DNA from: Primula veris
Lineage: Eukaryota > Streptophyta > Magnoliopsida > Ericales > Primulaceae
Reading direction: 5' to 3'
NCBI GenBank assembly: GCA_963682055.1
Contig: OY821747.1
Coordinates: 20,706,126-20,770,125, forward strand
Length of the DNA stretch: 64,000 nucleotides
Of this stretch, positions 11,801 to 23,984 are shown in pieces. Numbering within the stretch: the first letter of the stretch is position 1; each line of letters starts with the position of its first letter. Under the pieces are notes generated by a model that was not told where the DNA came from, made no database searches, and saw nothing but the letters and a program-made list of their open reading frames with translations. A program made the position numbers and the translations under genes.

Positions 11801-13544
11801 ATGCATTAGTAATGGGTTTTGTTATTTTTATTAAATACCCTTGATGTTTCGCGTATTATCAATATGATCCAAATCTATTTCTAATTTCGATCAACTATGT
11901 AGTTTCCTAACCAGTGACTAATTCCCCAATTTTTTTATTTTTTTTAATATTTATTGTTTGTTTTGGCAATTTATCCGTTAATAATACTAATAAATACCTA
12001 AAAAATAGAAAAAAGTTTAAATTTAACTAATTTTTTTGAACAAATAATTTATAAATAAAATAAAACGATGATTTAAGAAAAAAAAAAAACCGAAAAAAAG
12101 AAGAAGATAACATGACTTTAGGAACATGACCAAATGTACTCCTGTGTCTGTATCTATTGATCAATTTATGTATGGATACTATCATATGGGGACTATATAT
12201 AATGGGTTTGGTTATTATCATTGAGTACCTATGAGGTTTTTCATATTGTCAATTTAACTCTCATCTATTTTCGATTTCGATCGTATCTGACAATTTCAAT
12301 TACGTACAATATGCTAAATTTATGTTGTTTCTTTAAATTACTTTTTATTATAATACAAATTCACTTACCTATTACTTGTCTTTAAATATGTTTTAAGGTA
12401 ATTTTTATCTTTAAATATGTTAATGTTTTTGGATTTTTACTTAGGTGTCTAATTTTTAATGACAAGTAGAGTGCTTGGATTTGTTCATGCTTTATACATT
12501 TATAAATCAGATTCAGCCAATCATGTTCAAGATCGTAGTCTGAATACATTACAAACTCGTTTACTATTGTCGTTCGTAAAATTTCTTGTTTACATAGCCA
12601 AAATATATATGGCGAGTTTTAATATAAACTTATGTGGTTTAAAATACACTCATATTTATAAACTTAAGAGAGTTCATCAACACATCTATTTTATTTTATA
12701 ATTAGGCATGTTTTAATTTACTCTAAATGTGGAGGGAAAATGACTCCGAGCCTGAACATAAGACTTGTTATTTTAGTCGAGACTCGATTGATTAGTAAAT
12801 TAACGATAACGATTTAGTCTTTAAGGAGCTAAAGATGAGTTTGCTCATGAGTGGATTGATACATTTCCGACACGATACAAGAGTGTAATGGGTTTGTTAT
12901 TATCATTAACTATCCTTTAAGTTTAGACTAACGGTCAACACACGACTATTTTATTTTCGTTCAATTAGGTATTTAAATATTAAGATCTATCAATTAGCAC
13001 TACTTAATATTGTTTGTCAATTTGCTAAGTAAAATACAAAATAAACTCAATGATTGCTAATAATCCCTATCTATCTAGTTTTATCATAGTGTCCTATTAG
13101 ATCTTTCAATTTTCTTCAACTTATGAAGGGTAAGCTATTATGCATTATTATAGAATTTTTCAATTTATATCAATTCCTGTATTTTCAGTCTTATTAGGAT
13201 GTTTTACAAAGTAACTTCATTTGAAAAAGAAAATTTAGATAATAGGGTTCAGTCGGTACCTAACGAATAAAACTTGAAATATTTGAGCATTGACTGATAA
13301 TAAATTAAACCTCAAGGGGTAATCAATGAAAATAGTGAGGGGACGTGACACGTTAATCGAGAGAGGTGAGAAACTCGAAACAATTGAGAGGGAAGACATG
13401 ACGTCTATTTACAGTATAAATATTTAATAAATTTTGAATGTGGTAAATTTGAATTCAGTCACGCTTAAGAAATTTGAGCAAGTACACAAAAAGAGTAATT
13501 AAACTCGCTTTCAAAGTGAGCGAAAGTGGTAAGTACAATTGGCC
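11800..13544. other. AT-rich intergenic sequence, no gene seen
   Basis: Both strands contain only short accidental ORFs with no codon bias, no recognisable motif and no splice-linked continuation. No RNA gene was recognised. Confidence 0.6.
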
Positions 13545-14599
13545 GGGGGATTCTTTATTACATAGGCGAATTGCTTATGAGTACAAGGGACGTGGGATTG
13601 TAGCAATCCCACGTCTGCGTGTCACTGAAATTTTTTTTTTTTTTTTTTTCCCTTTTTTTTGTTTGTGATTTTGTTTTTTTTATTTCGTTTTCGTATATCA
13701 AAAAATTCCCCAATTTTACCTAAAAACTTTTCCAATTTTATTCAAAAACTTTCCCAATTTTATCAAAAAAAAAAAACTATAACCATCAACCATCAAACTA
13801 CTTCATATATCAAATTAATATATTTTTTTATCAAATCAACGTCATTTTACCACTACAATTATCCACAATTTTAACAAAAAAAACCTCCCAATCTAAAAAA
13901 AAAAAAAAACTTCTTCAGTTTTATCCAAAAAAAACCATAACCATCAGCCATCAAACTCGTTCGTATATCAAATTAATATATATTTTTCTCAAATCAACAT
14001 CACTCTACCACTACATTTATCCTCAATTTTACCCTAAAAAAACATATCCCAATTTATCCATTGGGAGAGGTTTTATTTTGGTAAATTGGGATATGTTTTT
14101 TTTAGGGTAAAATTGAGGATAAATGTAGTGGTAGAGTGATGTTGATTTGAGAAAAATATATATTAATTTGATATACGAACGAGTTTGATGGCTGATGGTT
14201 ATGGTTTTTTTTGGATAAAATTGAAGAAGTTTTTTTTTTTTTTTTAGATTGGGAGGTTTTTTTTGTTAAAATTGTGGATAATTGTAGTGGTAAAATGACG
14301 TTGATTTGATAAAAAAATATATTAATTTGATATATGAAGTAGTTTGATGGTTGATGGTTATAGTTTTTTTTTTTAATAAAATTGGGAAAGTTTTTGAATA
14401 AAATTGGAAAAGTTTTTAGGTAAAATTGGGGAATTTTTTGATATACGAAAACGAAATAAAAAAAACAAAATCACAGACAAAAAAAAGGAAAAAAAAAAAA
14501 AAATTAAAAAAAATTTCAGTGACACGCAGACGTGGGATTGCTGCAATCCCACGTCCCTTATACTCATAAGCAATTCGCCTATGTAATAAAGAATCCCCC
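13545..14599. mobile_element. Young foldback element, about 515-bp arms
   Basis: The left arm (13545-14056) and right arm (14082-14599) are reverse complements that agree almost base for base over the stretches I compared. They are separated by a 25-nt loop. Ends read GGGGGATTCTTTATTACATA. Each arm carries an inner perfect hairpin near its tip: GACGTGGGATTG, three bases, CAATCCCACGTC (13589-13615 and the mirror near 14529-14555). There is no coding capacity; ORFs in the arms are mirror images of each other. Target duplication was not found. A Mutator-like or other foldback origin is possible. The near identity of the arms implies recent formation or gene conversion. Confidence 0.85.
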
Positions 14600-14929
14600 A
14601 GTACCCACCCAAATATATCAAACTCATTATCAGATTTCAAATTCTGACGTATGCAAATCAACTTTAACTCTAAAGAAAAATTTATGATTATAAAAAAAAA
14701 CTCGCTTTGAAAATCATCAGATCTACACATTTTTTACATAATATTAAATCTATTGTCGGATAGTAACTTAAATGCTACATTTATTTTGACTTTTAATTAT
14801 TGAGTTGTTTAAGTGCACATTTTCTCAAAAAATACATACATACTAATATAATTATCAAATATTAGTCATCAGGTCATGTAATCTGAAGTTAACTTAACTG
14901 AATATTTGTACTTACATAAAAAATCAGCT

Positions 14930-15092
14930 CGCAAACGAAAATAGTGACGAATTTTGATCTCAATGGCCTATTCAGAGACGGCATAGTGGCGTATTTTAGT
15001 TTTACTCATATAAATGATAATTTTACGACAGATTTTTAACATATTAAGTCTTCCCGTAAACTTTTTTTTTCATAACCATTTTTTTAGTGTTC
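14930..15092. mobile_element. CACTA-like terminus relic
   Basis: Read on the minus strand from about 15092, the sequence begins CACTAAAAAAATGG and is followed by subterminal words such as CTGTCGTAAAA and a GTCACTATTTTCG-like stretch. These are typical of the ends of CACTA elements and their derivatives. No opposite end was found, so this is a relic with modest support. Confidence 0.35.
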
Positions 15093-15481
15093 GAAGATGA
15101 ACGGTTGTTATCCATGTGACAACTTAAAAATATTTGAAAAGAGCCCTACCAACTAAAAAAGGATATAAAATCCTTTCATATAAATCACAATATAATACAT
15201 CAGATTATTTGAATTCAATCCAAACAATTATGCAATAAGCTTTTAATTTGTAGAGAAAATTAAGGATTGGAGCATGAAAACAAAATTATTTAAGCATTAG
15301 TCCGGATATAAAATTTAATTAAGAATTGGTCTATTATTTCTGAAACCAATTAAGGATTGGTCCAATATATATAATACATATATTTTGTTTTAATATATTT
15401 ATCTGGATTATATTTCATTAAACTCTCTCCCACATTCTCTCTCCCTCTGTCTATATATACATATATAACTCACCTAAATCT

Positions 15482-15751
15482 ACCACCACAACCGCTCCTC
15501 CGTCGTTCCCTCCACCTCCGCCGCTGCCGTCGGAGGTTCGCTCCTCCTCCCCTCGTCGTCGCAAGCGGCCTGCCATCGAACCCCAAAGCATCATCGCGGT
15601 CGACACCCCACCATCATCGCCGCAAAACCCGCCGGAATTATCGGAGGAGGTCGATTGGACGATGACCGGAGCATGGCAAGGATCGTCGACGAGAGGTTGT
15701 TTATGGCCTGAGAATCTTGCTCTTCTAATCTCATCATCGCTTTTTATTTAG
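15482..15751 (+). pseudogene. Proline-rich open fragment, possibly captured host exon
   Basis: A GC-rich island in AT-rich DNA has one frame open for about 89 codons to a TAG at 15749-15751, with no ATG at its start. It reads TTTTAPPSFPPPPPLP, then a basic RRRKRP cluster that could be a nuclear localisation signal, then TPPSSPQNPPELSEE. The composition resembles the disordered N-terminus of a nuclear protein. Its position between the inverted ends of element A suggests transposon capture. I do not recognise the parent gene, and function is not claimed. Confidence 0.4.
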
Positions 15752-15894
15752 TTTTTTATGTTTAATAACTAAGAAATTAGAAGGAGAAATTGGTTATTGA
15801 GTTCAATTGAGAATTTTTTGGAGATTGGATAGGATAAGAAAGAAAAAAAAAGTGTTGGGAACGGTTTGTTTGGTTGTCTGTTTAGTAAACCAAA

Positions 15895-16270
15895 CAGACA
15901 GACTGTTTTCTTATTTTTCAGACTGTTTTCAGAGAGGAGAGAGAGGTTTTAATTTATTTTTCAAAATGTTTATTTTTCAGACTGTTTTCAGAGAGGAGAG
16001 AGAGGTTTTAATTTATTTTCCAGACTGTTTATTTTTCAGACTGTTTTCAGAGAGGAGAGAGAGAGAGGTTTTAATTTATTTTTCAGACTGTTTATTTTTC
16101 AGACTGTTTTTTAATTTATTTATTTTTCAGACTGTTTTCAGACTGTTTTTTTTATGTTTTCGGACTGTTTTCAGACTTTTTTTAAAAAAAATTTGGATTT
16201 TTATTTATTTATTTTTCAGACTGTTTTCAGACTGTTTTTTTTTTACGTTTTCAGACTGTTTTTTTTTTTT
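15895..16270. repeat. CAGACTGTTTT-rich degenerate repeat
   Basis: The words 'tttttcagactgttttcagactg' (in pieces) and 'agagaggagagagaggtttta' recur irregularly, including three copies of a roughly 65-bp unit at about 15910-16080. The core CAGACTGTTTT is the reverse complement of the AAAACAGTCTG core found at both ends of the large satellite in element B. Confidence 0.75.
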
Positions 16271-16621
16271 TTACGTTTTTGGATTTTTGTTGATTTTAGA
16301 TTTTTGTTGATTTTTTGATATTTTTAAAAAAAAAGTCTTTGTTTTTTCGGGATTTTGCCTCTTTTATTTTTTTTGGATTTTTTCATATTTTTTTATTTTT
16401 GTATTTTTATTTTCTGGAATTTTTTCATTTTTTCTGATTTTTTACATTTTTATTGGTTAGTTAGGGAAAATGGACCAATAGTTAATTAGTTTCAGTTTCA
16501 TGAAACAATTCTTAAATACTTTTGTTTTCATGGTTCAATCCAAAATTTACCCTACTACTACGAGTACTGCCTTTTTCAGTTTAGACGATATCCAACTAGT
16601 TGTCAGATGTACATTTACTAT

Positions 16622-19600
16622 TTTTTAGGGTAAATTTTGGATTGGTCCATGAAAACAAAAGTATTTAAGGATTGGTCAATGAAATTGAAACTAATTAAGG
16701 ATTGGTCCATTTCCCCTAACTAACCAATAAAAATGTAAAAAATCAAAAAAAATAAAAAAATTCCAGAAAATAAAAATACAAAAATAAAAAAATAAAAAAA
16801 AATATGAAAAAATGCAAAAAAAATTAAAAGAGGCAAAACCCCGAAAAAATAAGATTTTTTTTTTAAAAATCCCAAAAAATAAAAAAAAAATCTCATAAAA
16901 TCAACAAAAATCTAAAATCAACAAAAATCCAAAAACGCAAAAAAAAAAACAGTCTGAACTATTTTAAATCATTTTAAAAACAGTCTGAACCATTTTAAGT
17001 CATTTTAAAAACAGTCTGAACCAAAAACAGTCTAAACTTTTTTAAGTCATTTTAAAAACAGTCTGAACTGTTTTTTTTTAAAAACAGTCCGAACTGTTTT
17101 TTTTTAAAAACAGTCCGAACTTTTTTTTTTAAAAACAGTCCGAACTGTTTTTTTTAAAAACAGTCCCGACTGTTTTTTTTTAAACAGTCCGGACTGTTTT
17201 TTTTTAAAAACAGTCCGCACTGTTTTTTTTTAAAACAGCCCGGACCGCACTGTTTTTTTTAATACAGTCCGCACTGTTTTTTTTTTAAAACAGTCCGGAC
17301 AGTTTTTTTTTTCAAACAGTCCGGTCTGTTTTTTTTTTTTAAAACAGTCCGGACAGTTTTTTTTTTAAAACAGTCCGAACTGTTTTTTTTTTAAAACAGT
17401 CCGAACTGTTTTTTTTTCAAAACAGTCCGAACTGTTTTTTTTTTTCAAAACAGTCTGAACTTTTTTTAAAAAAAAACAGTCTGAACTGTTTTTTTTTAAA
17501 AACAGTCTGAACTATTTTTAAGTCATTTTAAAAACAGTCTGAACTATTTTAAAAACAGTCTGAACTGTTTTTTTTAAACAGTCGGAATTGTTTTTTTTTA
17601 AAACAGTCCGGACTGTTTTTTTTAAAACAGTCCGCACTGTTTTTTTTTAAAGCAGTCCGCACTGTTTTTTTTTAAAGCAGTCCGGACTGTTTTTTTTTAA
17701 AAACAGTTAAAACAGTCCGGACTGTTATTTTTTAAAACAGTCCGGACAGTTTTTTTTTAAAACAGTGCGAACTGTTTTTTTTTTAAAACAGTGCGAACTG
17801 TTTTTTTTTTTAAAACAGTGCGGACTGTTTTTTTTTTAAAACAGTCTGGACTGTTTTTTTTTTAAAAACAGTCCGCACTGTTTTTTTTTAAAACAGCCCG
17901 GACCGAACTGTTTTTTTTAAAACAGTCTGCACTGTTTTTTTTTAAAAACAGTCCGGACAGTTTTTTTTTTTTTAAAACAGTCCGGACAGTTTTTTTTTTT
18001 TTAAAACAGTCCGGACTGTTTTTTTTTTTTTAAAACAGTCCGGACTGTTTTTTTTTAAAACAGTCCGAACTGTTTTTTTTTCAAAACAGTCCGAACTGTT
18101 TTTTTTTCAAAACAGTCCGAACTGTTTTTTTTTCAAAACAGTCCGAACTGTTTTTTTTTCAAAACAGTCTGAACTTTTTTTTTTTAAAAAACAGTCTGAA
18201 AAGTTTTTTTTTAAAAACAGTCTGAACTATTTTTAAGTCATTTTAAAAACAGTCTGAACTATTTTAAAAACAGTCTGAACTGTTTTTTTAAACAGTCTGA
18301 ACTGTTTTTTTTTAAAACAGTCCGGACTGTTTTAAAATTTTAAAACAGTCCGCACTGTTTTTTTTAAAACAGTCCGCACTGTTTTTTTTTAAAGCAGTCC
18401 GGACTGTTATTTTTTAAAACAGTCCGGACTGTTTTTTTTTTAAAAACAGTCCGGACTGTTTTTTTTTAAAACAGTGCGAACTGTTTTTTTTTTAAAACAG
18501 TGCGAACTGTTTTTTTTTTAAAAACAGTCCGCACTGTTTTTTTTTAAAACAGCCCGGACCGCACTGTTTTTTTTTAAAACAGCCCGGACCGCACTGTTTT
18601 TTTTTAAAACAGCCCGGACCGCACTGTTTTTTTTAAACCAGTCCGGACTGTTTTTTTTAAAACAGTCCGCACTGTTTTTTTTAAAACAGTCCGCACTGTT
18701 TTTTTTTAAAAACAGTCCGGACTGTTTTTTTTTTAAAAACAGTCCGGACTGTTTTTTTTTTTTTAAAACAGTCCGCACTATTTTTTTTTAAAACAGCCCG
18801 GACCGCACTGTTTTTTTTAAAACAGTCCGCACTGTTTTTTTTTAAAAACAGTCCGGACTGTTTTTTTTTTAAAACAGTCCGGACTATTTTTTTTTTTTAA
18901 AACAGTCCGGACTGTTTTATTTTTAAAACATTCCGGACTGTTTTTTTTTAAAACAGTCCGGACTGTTTTTTTTTTAAAACAGTCCGGACTGTTTTTTTTT
19001 TAAAACAGTCCGAACTGTTTTTTTTGAAAACAGTCCGAACTGTTTTTTTTCAAAACAGTCCGAACTGTTTTTTTTCAAAACAGTCCGAACTGTTTTTTTT
19101 TCAAAACAGTCCGGACTGTTTTTTTTTTTTAAAACAGTCCGCACTGTTTTTTTTTTAAAACAGCCCGGACCGCACTGTTTTTTTTAAAACAGTCCGGACA
19201 GTTTTTTTTAAAACAGTCCGCACTGTTTTTTTTTAAAAACAGTCCGGACTGTTTTTTTTTTTTTAAAACAGTCCGGACTGTTTTTTTTTTTAAAACAGTC
19301 CGGACTGTTTTTTTTTGAAAGCAGTCCGGACTGTTTTTTTTTTAAAACAGTCCGGACTTTTTTTTTTAAAACAGTCCGGACTGTTTTTTTTTCAAAACAG
19401 TCCGAACTGTTTTTTTTTTCAAAACAGTCCGAACTGTTTTTTTTTCAAAACAGTCCGAACTGTTTTTTTTTCAAAACTGTCTGAACTTTTTTTAAAAAAA
19501 AACAGTCTGAACTGTTTTTAAGTCATTTTAAAAACAGTCCGAACTATTTTAAAAACAGTCTGAACTGTTTTTTTTAAAACAGTCCGCACTGTTTTTTTTA

Positions 19601-20945
19601 AAACAGTCCGCACTGTTTTTTTTAAAACAGTCCGCACTGTTTTTTTTAAAACAGTCCGCACTGTTTTTTTTTAAAAACAGTCCGGACTGCTTTTTTTTAA
19701 AAACAGTTAAAACAGTCCGGACTGTTATTTTTTAAAACAGTCCGGACTGTTTTTTTTGTTCAAACAGTCTGGACTGTTTTTTTTAAAAACAGTCCGAACT
19801 GTTTTTTTTAAAACAGTCTGAACTGGTTTTTTTTAAAAACAGTCTGAACTTCTTTTAAAAAAAACAGTCTGAACTGTTTTTTTTTTAAAAACAGTCTGAA
19901 CTATTTTTAAGTCATTTTAAAAACAGTCTGAACTGTTTTTTTTAAACAGTCCGGACTGTTTTTTTTTAAAACAGTTAAAACAGTCCGGACTGTTATTTTT
20001 TAAAACAGTCCGGACTGTTATTTTTTAAAACAGTCTGGACTGTTTTTTGTTTTTTTTTTAAAAACAGTCCGAACTTTTTTTTTTAAAACAGTCCGAACTT
20101 TTTTTTTAAAACAGTCCGAACTGTTTTTTTTTTTAAAACAGTGCGAACTGTTTTTTTTTTAAAACAGTGCGAACTGTTTTTTTTTTAAAACAGTGCGAAC
20201 TGTTTTTTTTTCAAAACAGTGCGAACTTTTTTTTTTAAAAACAGTCCGAACTGTTTTTTTTTTCAAAACAGTCCGAACTGTTTTATTTTTCAAAACAGTC
20301 CGAACTGTTTTTTTTTTTTCAAAACAGTCCGTACTGTTTTTTTTCAAAACAGTCCGAACTGTTTTTTTTCAAAACAGTCCGAACTGTTTTTTTTTAAAAA
20401 CAGTCCGAACTGTTTTTTTTAAAAACAGTCCGAACTGTTTTTTTTAAAAACAGTCCGAACTGTTTTTTTTTAAACAGTCTGAACTTTTTTTTTTAAAAAC
20501 AACAGTCTGAACTATTTTTAAGTCATTTTAAAAACAGACTGAACTATTTTAAAAACAATCTGAACTATTTTAAAAACAGTCTGAATTGTTTTTTTTTTTG
20601 CGTTTTCGGATTTTTGTTAATTTTAGATTTTTGTTGATTTTTTGGGATTTTTTTTTGATTTTTTGAGATTTTTTAAAAAAAAATCGTGTTTTTTCGGGGT
20701 TTTGCCTCTTTTATTCATTTTATTTATTTTTTCATATTTTTTTTATTTTTTCATTTTTGCATTTTTATTTTCTGGAATTTTTTTATTTTTTCGGATTTTT
20801 TTTATTTTTATTTGTTAATTAGTGGAAATGGACCAATCCTTAATCAGTTTCAGAAATGATGGACCAATCCTTAAATAAATTTTATAGCTGGACCAATCCT
20901 TAAATACTTTTGTTTTAATGGACCAATCCTTAATTTTCTCTATTT
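16622..20945. mobile_element. Element B: AAGGATTGGTCC-ended element carrying a palindromic satellite
   Basis: The left end (16622-16720) and the reverse complement of the right end (20820-20945) share repeated AAGGATTGGTCCAT words. Further in, both subterminal regions share a gggttttgcctctttta phrase and A/T-rich blocks, all in inverted orientation. The interior is almost entirely a satellite (16935-20590). It lies 60 bp from element A, in a tail-to-head arrangement. There is no coding capacity. Confidence 0.65.
16935..20590. repeat. Palindromic satellite, about 125 monomers of 24-32 bp
   Basis: The monomer is AAAACAGTCCGGACTGTTTT plus a variable T-run. Its core ACAGTCCGGACTGT is a perfect dyad; variants have CCGAAC, CCGCAC, CTGAAC or the longer cagcccggaccgcactg. 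A marker block with 'aagtcattttaaaaacagtctgaac' recurs near 17040, 17520, 18235, 19520, 19910 and 20520, showing irregular higher-order units of about 390-1285 bp. Runs of one variant are clustered, for example CCGAAC at 18060-18160 and CCGCAC at 18520-18680, which is the signature of local amplification. Spurious ORFs inside it should be ignored. Confidence 0.93.
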
Positions 20946-21075
20946 TTTTTTATGTAATTAAAGTGATTGCTTTAATGTCTGACCACTGTGGTATTATGGG
21001 ATAAAACTTGGATCCATTTTTAATTTTGTAAGGCACTCTGTCCTAATTCCTAATTGTTGTTAATTTGTATGTCTT

Positions 21076-21136
21076 TGATTTTGATTTTGATTTTGATTTT
21101 GATTTTGATTTTGATTTTGATTTTGATTTTGATTTT
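21076..21136. repeat. (GATTTT)n microsatellite
   Basis: About ten tandem GATTTT hexamers. Confidence 0.95.
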
Positions 21137-21145
21137 AATGTTTTG

Positions 21146-21650
21146 AATGTACACCGAACAATTAATACTACTGTAAATTTAATCCACTATTATTTAGGAT
21201 ATGTCACATAATAAAAACTTAACACATGTTAATAAACCCAAAAATATCTACGCTAAGTTTAATTCAAAATAAAAATTAAAAAATACTAAAAATCTAACAC
21301 ATATTAATGAACCCAAAAATATCTATCCTAAAATTAATTCAAAATTAAAACTAAAAAATATTATTGGTTGACACACCCTAAATAATAGTGCATTTTGAAA
21401 TGAACACCGAACTACTAACACTACCGTGAATCTAGTCCACTGTTATTTAGGATCTGTCATATACAAAAAACATAACACGTATTAATGAACCCAAATATAT
21501 CTACCCTAAAATTAATTCAAAATTAAAACAAAAAAATACTTAAAACCTAACACATATTAATGAACCAAAAAATATCTACCATAAAATTAATTCAAAATTA
21601 AAACTAAAAAATATTATTGGTTGACAAACCCTAAATAATAGTTTATCGGG
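21146..21650. repeat. About 250-bp tandem duplication
   Basis: Two copies, roughly 21146-21395 and 21399-21650. Each runs from 'gtacaccgaac...ctac' through 'tatttaggat', two inner copies of 'cctaacacatattaatgaac' and ending 'ccctaaataatagt'. The inner words are themselves duplicated inside each copy. Noncoding; it may be part of an unrecognised element. Positions 21660-22230 hold nothing I recognise. Confidence 0.75.
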
Positions 21651-22236
21651 TTCATATAATTATTTTTCCATATGTTAAGACAATATATAAAATTTTCTAA
21701 ATTTTTTATTAATTTTCAGATCAAATTGTATTTTATCTAGTTGTTTAAAAACTGCAGTGAAAAATTGAAAGAGAATCAAAACCAATCCATAAAACTGGTC
21801 CTCATGGAAGATAGGAGTAGGATAAACCAATCTATAAAACTAGGTCCTAATCATGGAATATAATTTCTACCCTTCTACTCGAACCAATTACATTTTTACA
21901 CGTATGAAATATCAAATTAGTATACTTAAGCTTATTTCATGCTATAATTTGTTATCAAATATTATAAATCAAATCCTTTTACCATCAAATTTACATACTA
22001 CTAATCACAAATATATATTTGTGTAGTATTTTAGCATATCAAGTTTGACGCAAGATTTGTAATAAATACATTTGAAATTGATCTTAATTAAAATAAATCT
22101 TTGAATTTCATATTTTATAAGAACACGTTATTATAAATTAGAACATTTAAGGAAATATATATACATATATATTTGCTATATTTCCATTATATTGCCAAAG
22201 TTTAAACTCAAAATTTTATCAAAAAAAAATATTATG

Positions 22237-22804
22237 TGATAAAACATAAAAATTAGACCCGAATGTTTTATTCGGGTAATGATCAACCCACTTTATAAAT
22301 GGATATCCAACGCTTAAATGGGTCAACTCATACTTTTTATGGGAATAGAGGTGTTACTACCAAAAGCCCAAGCCCAATCGAAGGGGGACCCATGTCTGAA
22401 AAGTCACTGGGATGAAGACATTTGTCAATATCTCAGAAGGCACAGTTGCCTATAAATAGCCAACTACCCCTCCTAAAAAAGGACCAGAAAATCTATCCAA
22501 AAAATATAGAGAGAAGTTAAGAAAAGAGAGAAACTAACCAAAGCATATCACTTCGAGAAATAAACCGAGAAAAGACAGCCGAGCACCGAATAAAAGAGGA
22601 GAAAGATTAAGACGAGAGATTAAATAGTTATATCGAGCATAATTGTAAAGCCGAAATACTAATCCGAGCAAATGTAATAGTCCGAACAAGGACAATAATC
22701 CGAGCAATAATAAAGATCAGGAAGTATCATTTATTCACGGTTGATTTATCATTATATCATTGTTGAAAAGCCTAACGCGACCGACCAAAGTTATGGCTTT
22801 ATCA
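22237..22804 (+). mobile_element. Solo LTR of a Ty3/gypsy (Tat-like) element
   Basis: A 568-bp LTR begins TGATAAAACATAAAAATTAG and ends GGCTTTATCA, flanked on both sides by the perfect 5-bp target duplication TTATG (22232-22236 and 22805-22809). It contains a TATA box in tgcctataaatagcc (about 22448-22462). It is the same family and orientation as the LTR at 54789-55359, with many substitutions between them. A single LTR with matching target duplication means the internal region was lost by LTR-LTR recombination. Confidence 0.93.
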
Positions 22805-22809
22805 TTATG

Positions 22810-23984
22810 TGTCAATTATTTTACTTAAATATAGTGTATATTAATTCTTTTAAATAATTGTTGATTTATTTTTAGTCGCATGCAACTTCTCTATGAATTC
22901 AACTAATACTTACTCATTTTGTTTACAGTAATGTTATTTTTGTTATTTTAAAGATACATGTCTTGGACGAAATTTAAAAAATCATAGAAAAAAATACTTC
23001 CAACCTATGTTTTTAAATCAATAGTAAAAGAAAAAATATTTGTTATAATCAAATATAATTTGAAAATATACAAAGAAATAATCATATATAACAAAAAAAA
23101 ACAGAGATATAAATTATTTACTATTTATTCGGTCAATTTTTTGGTTAATATTTTAAGTAATGATAGATAATTTATACAAACTGTCACATGTTCACTTACT
23201 TATGATCATTATGTAATTCTGATAGTAAAAGTATTTGATTTGTAATATTTGATAACAAATTATAACATGAAATAATAACAATAATAATTTTTTCTTCTAT
23301 ACGTGCAAAAATGTAATTTGTCAAGTATAAGATAGATTCTGATGGTAGGAGGCAAGTTTTATCCGGTATTATTCATTGCCTAGTATTGGTCAACACAAGT
23401 ACTTGAGGAGCAACTACAAAAACATGTACGTACGTACGTAGTTCAATTATATCAAGGTAAACTTTTTTGACCAATAGTCTTTTCTTTTGTATTTTGAGCC
23501 AGTAAATATTTTCTTATCATATATACACAATCTATTTACCCTGAGCTACCTTACTCATGATTAAATTAATGAAAATACAACTTATGCAAGGAGATTGTAC
23601 AGCTAGCTAGTACACATAATTTCTTAAATAAATTAATTCATACACACTTAATGTTTAATACTATATGTTTTCAGAAATCGTTAATGAAAACTCATATATA
23701 TGGTCTTGTCTAAAATTAGGGATTGATTATTTTCACACGGCTTTTATAGTCATCAAAAATTTATAGTGAGAGATGAAAAAAAACAGTTCTGTCATGTAGG
23801 GATGGACCGAGTGGTGATATGTACACACTCTTATGAAGTGAACATAAAAACGCTACAATGCTAAATCTGCATATTCAACTTCACAATTCTACAAGGCAGT
23901 GTGTATATAGGAATGTAAGTGGTGTGTTTATCATTACCCAAAATTAGTTACATATCAATCTATAAAATAATATTTAATTTAGTT
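22810..23984. other. AT-rich intergenic sequence, no gene seen
   Basis: Only short accidental ORFs. A small acgtacgtacgtag repeat lies near 23426-23440. Nothing else is recognisable. Confidence 0.55.

Larger units (their letters stand above)
15253..16560. mobile_element. Element A: AAGGATTGGTCC-ended element carrying a gene fragment
   Basis: The left end (15253-15365) and the reverse complement of the right end (16440-16560) both contain iterations of TTAAGGATTGGTCCA-like words alternating with gaaacaaaagtatttaa-like words. Inside are an open proline-rich fragment (15482-15751) and a CAGACTGTTTT-rich stretch (15895-16270) related to the satellite of the neighbouring element. The right subterminal 300 bp, including the phrase 'gggattttgcctctttta', closely matches that of element B, so both belong to one family. 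Target duplications were not resolved. Confidence 0.6.

Noticed and set aside
13474..14730. Mirror ORFs at both sides of the foldback element
   Set aside because: Identical translations of the two inverted arms; mostly Phe/Lys runs from T/A tracts.
15807..16310. 167-aa ORF rich in Phe and Cys
   Set aside because: Consists of the CAGACTG repeat read through; low complexity, no domain.
18518..20447. Short ORFs with repeated TVRTVFF/NSPNCFF-type translations
   Set aside because: They are translations of the palindromic satellite in several frames; no start context or conservation.
16935..20590. CRISPR-like array
   Set aside because: Repeats are contiguous palindromes without unique spacers, in a plant nuclear context with no cas genes.
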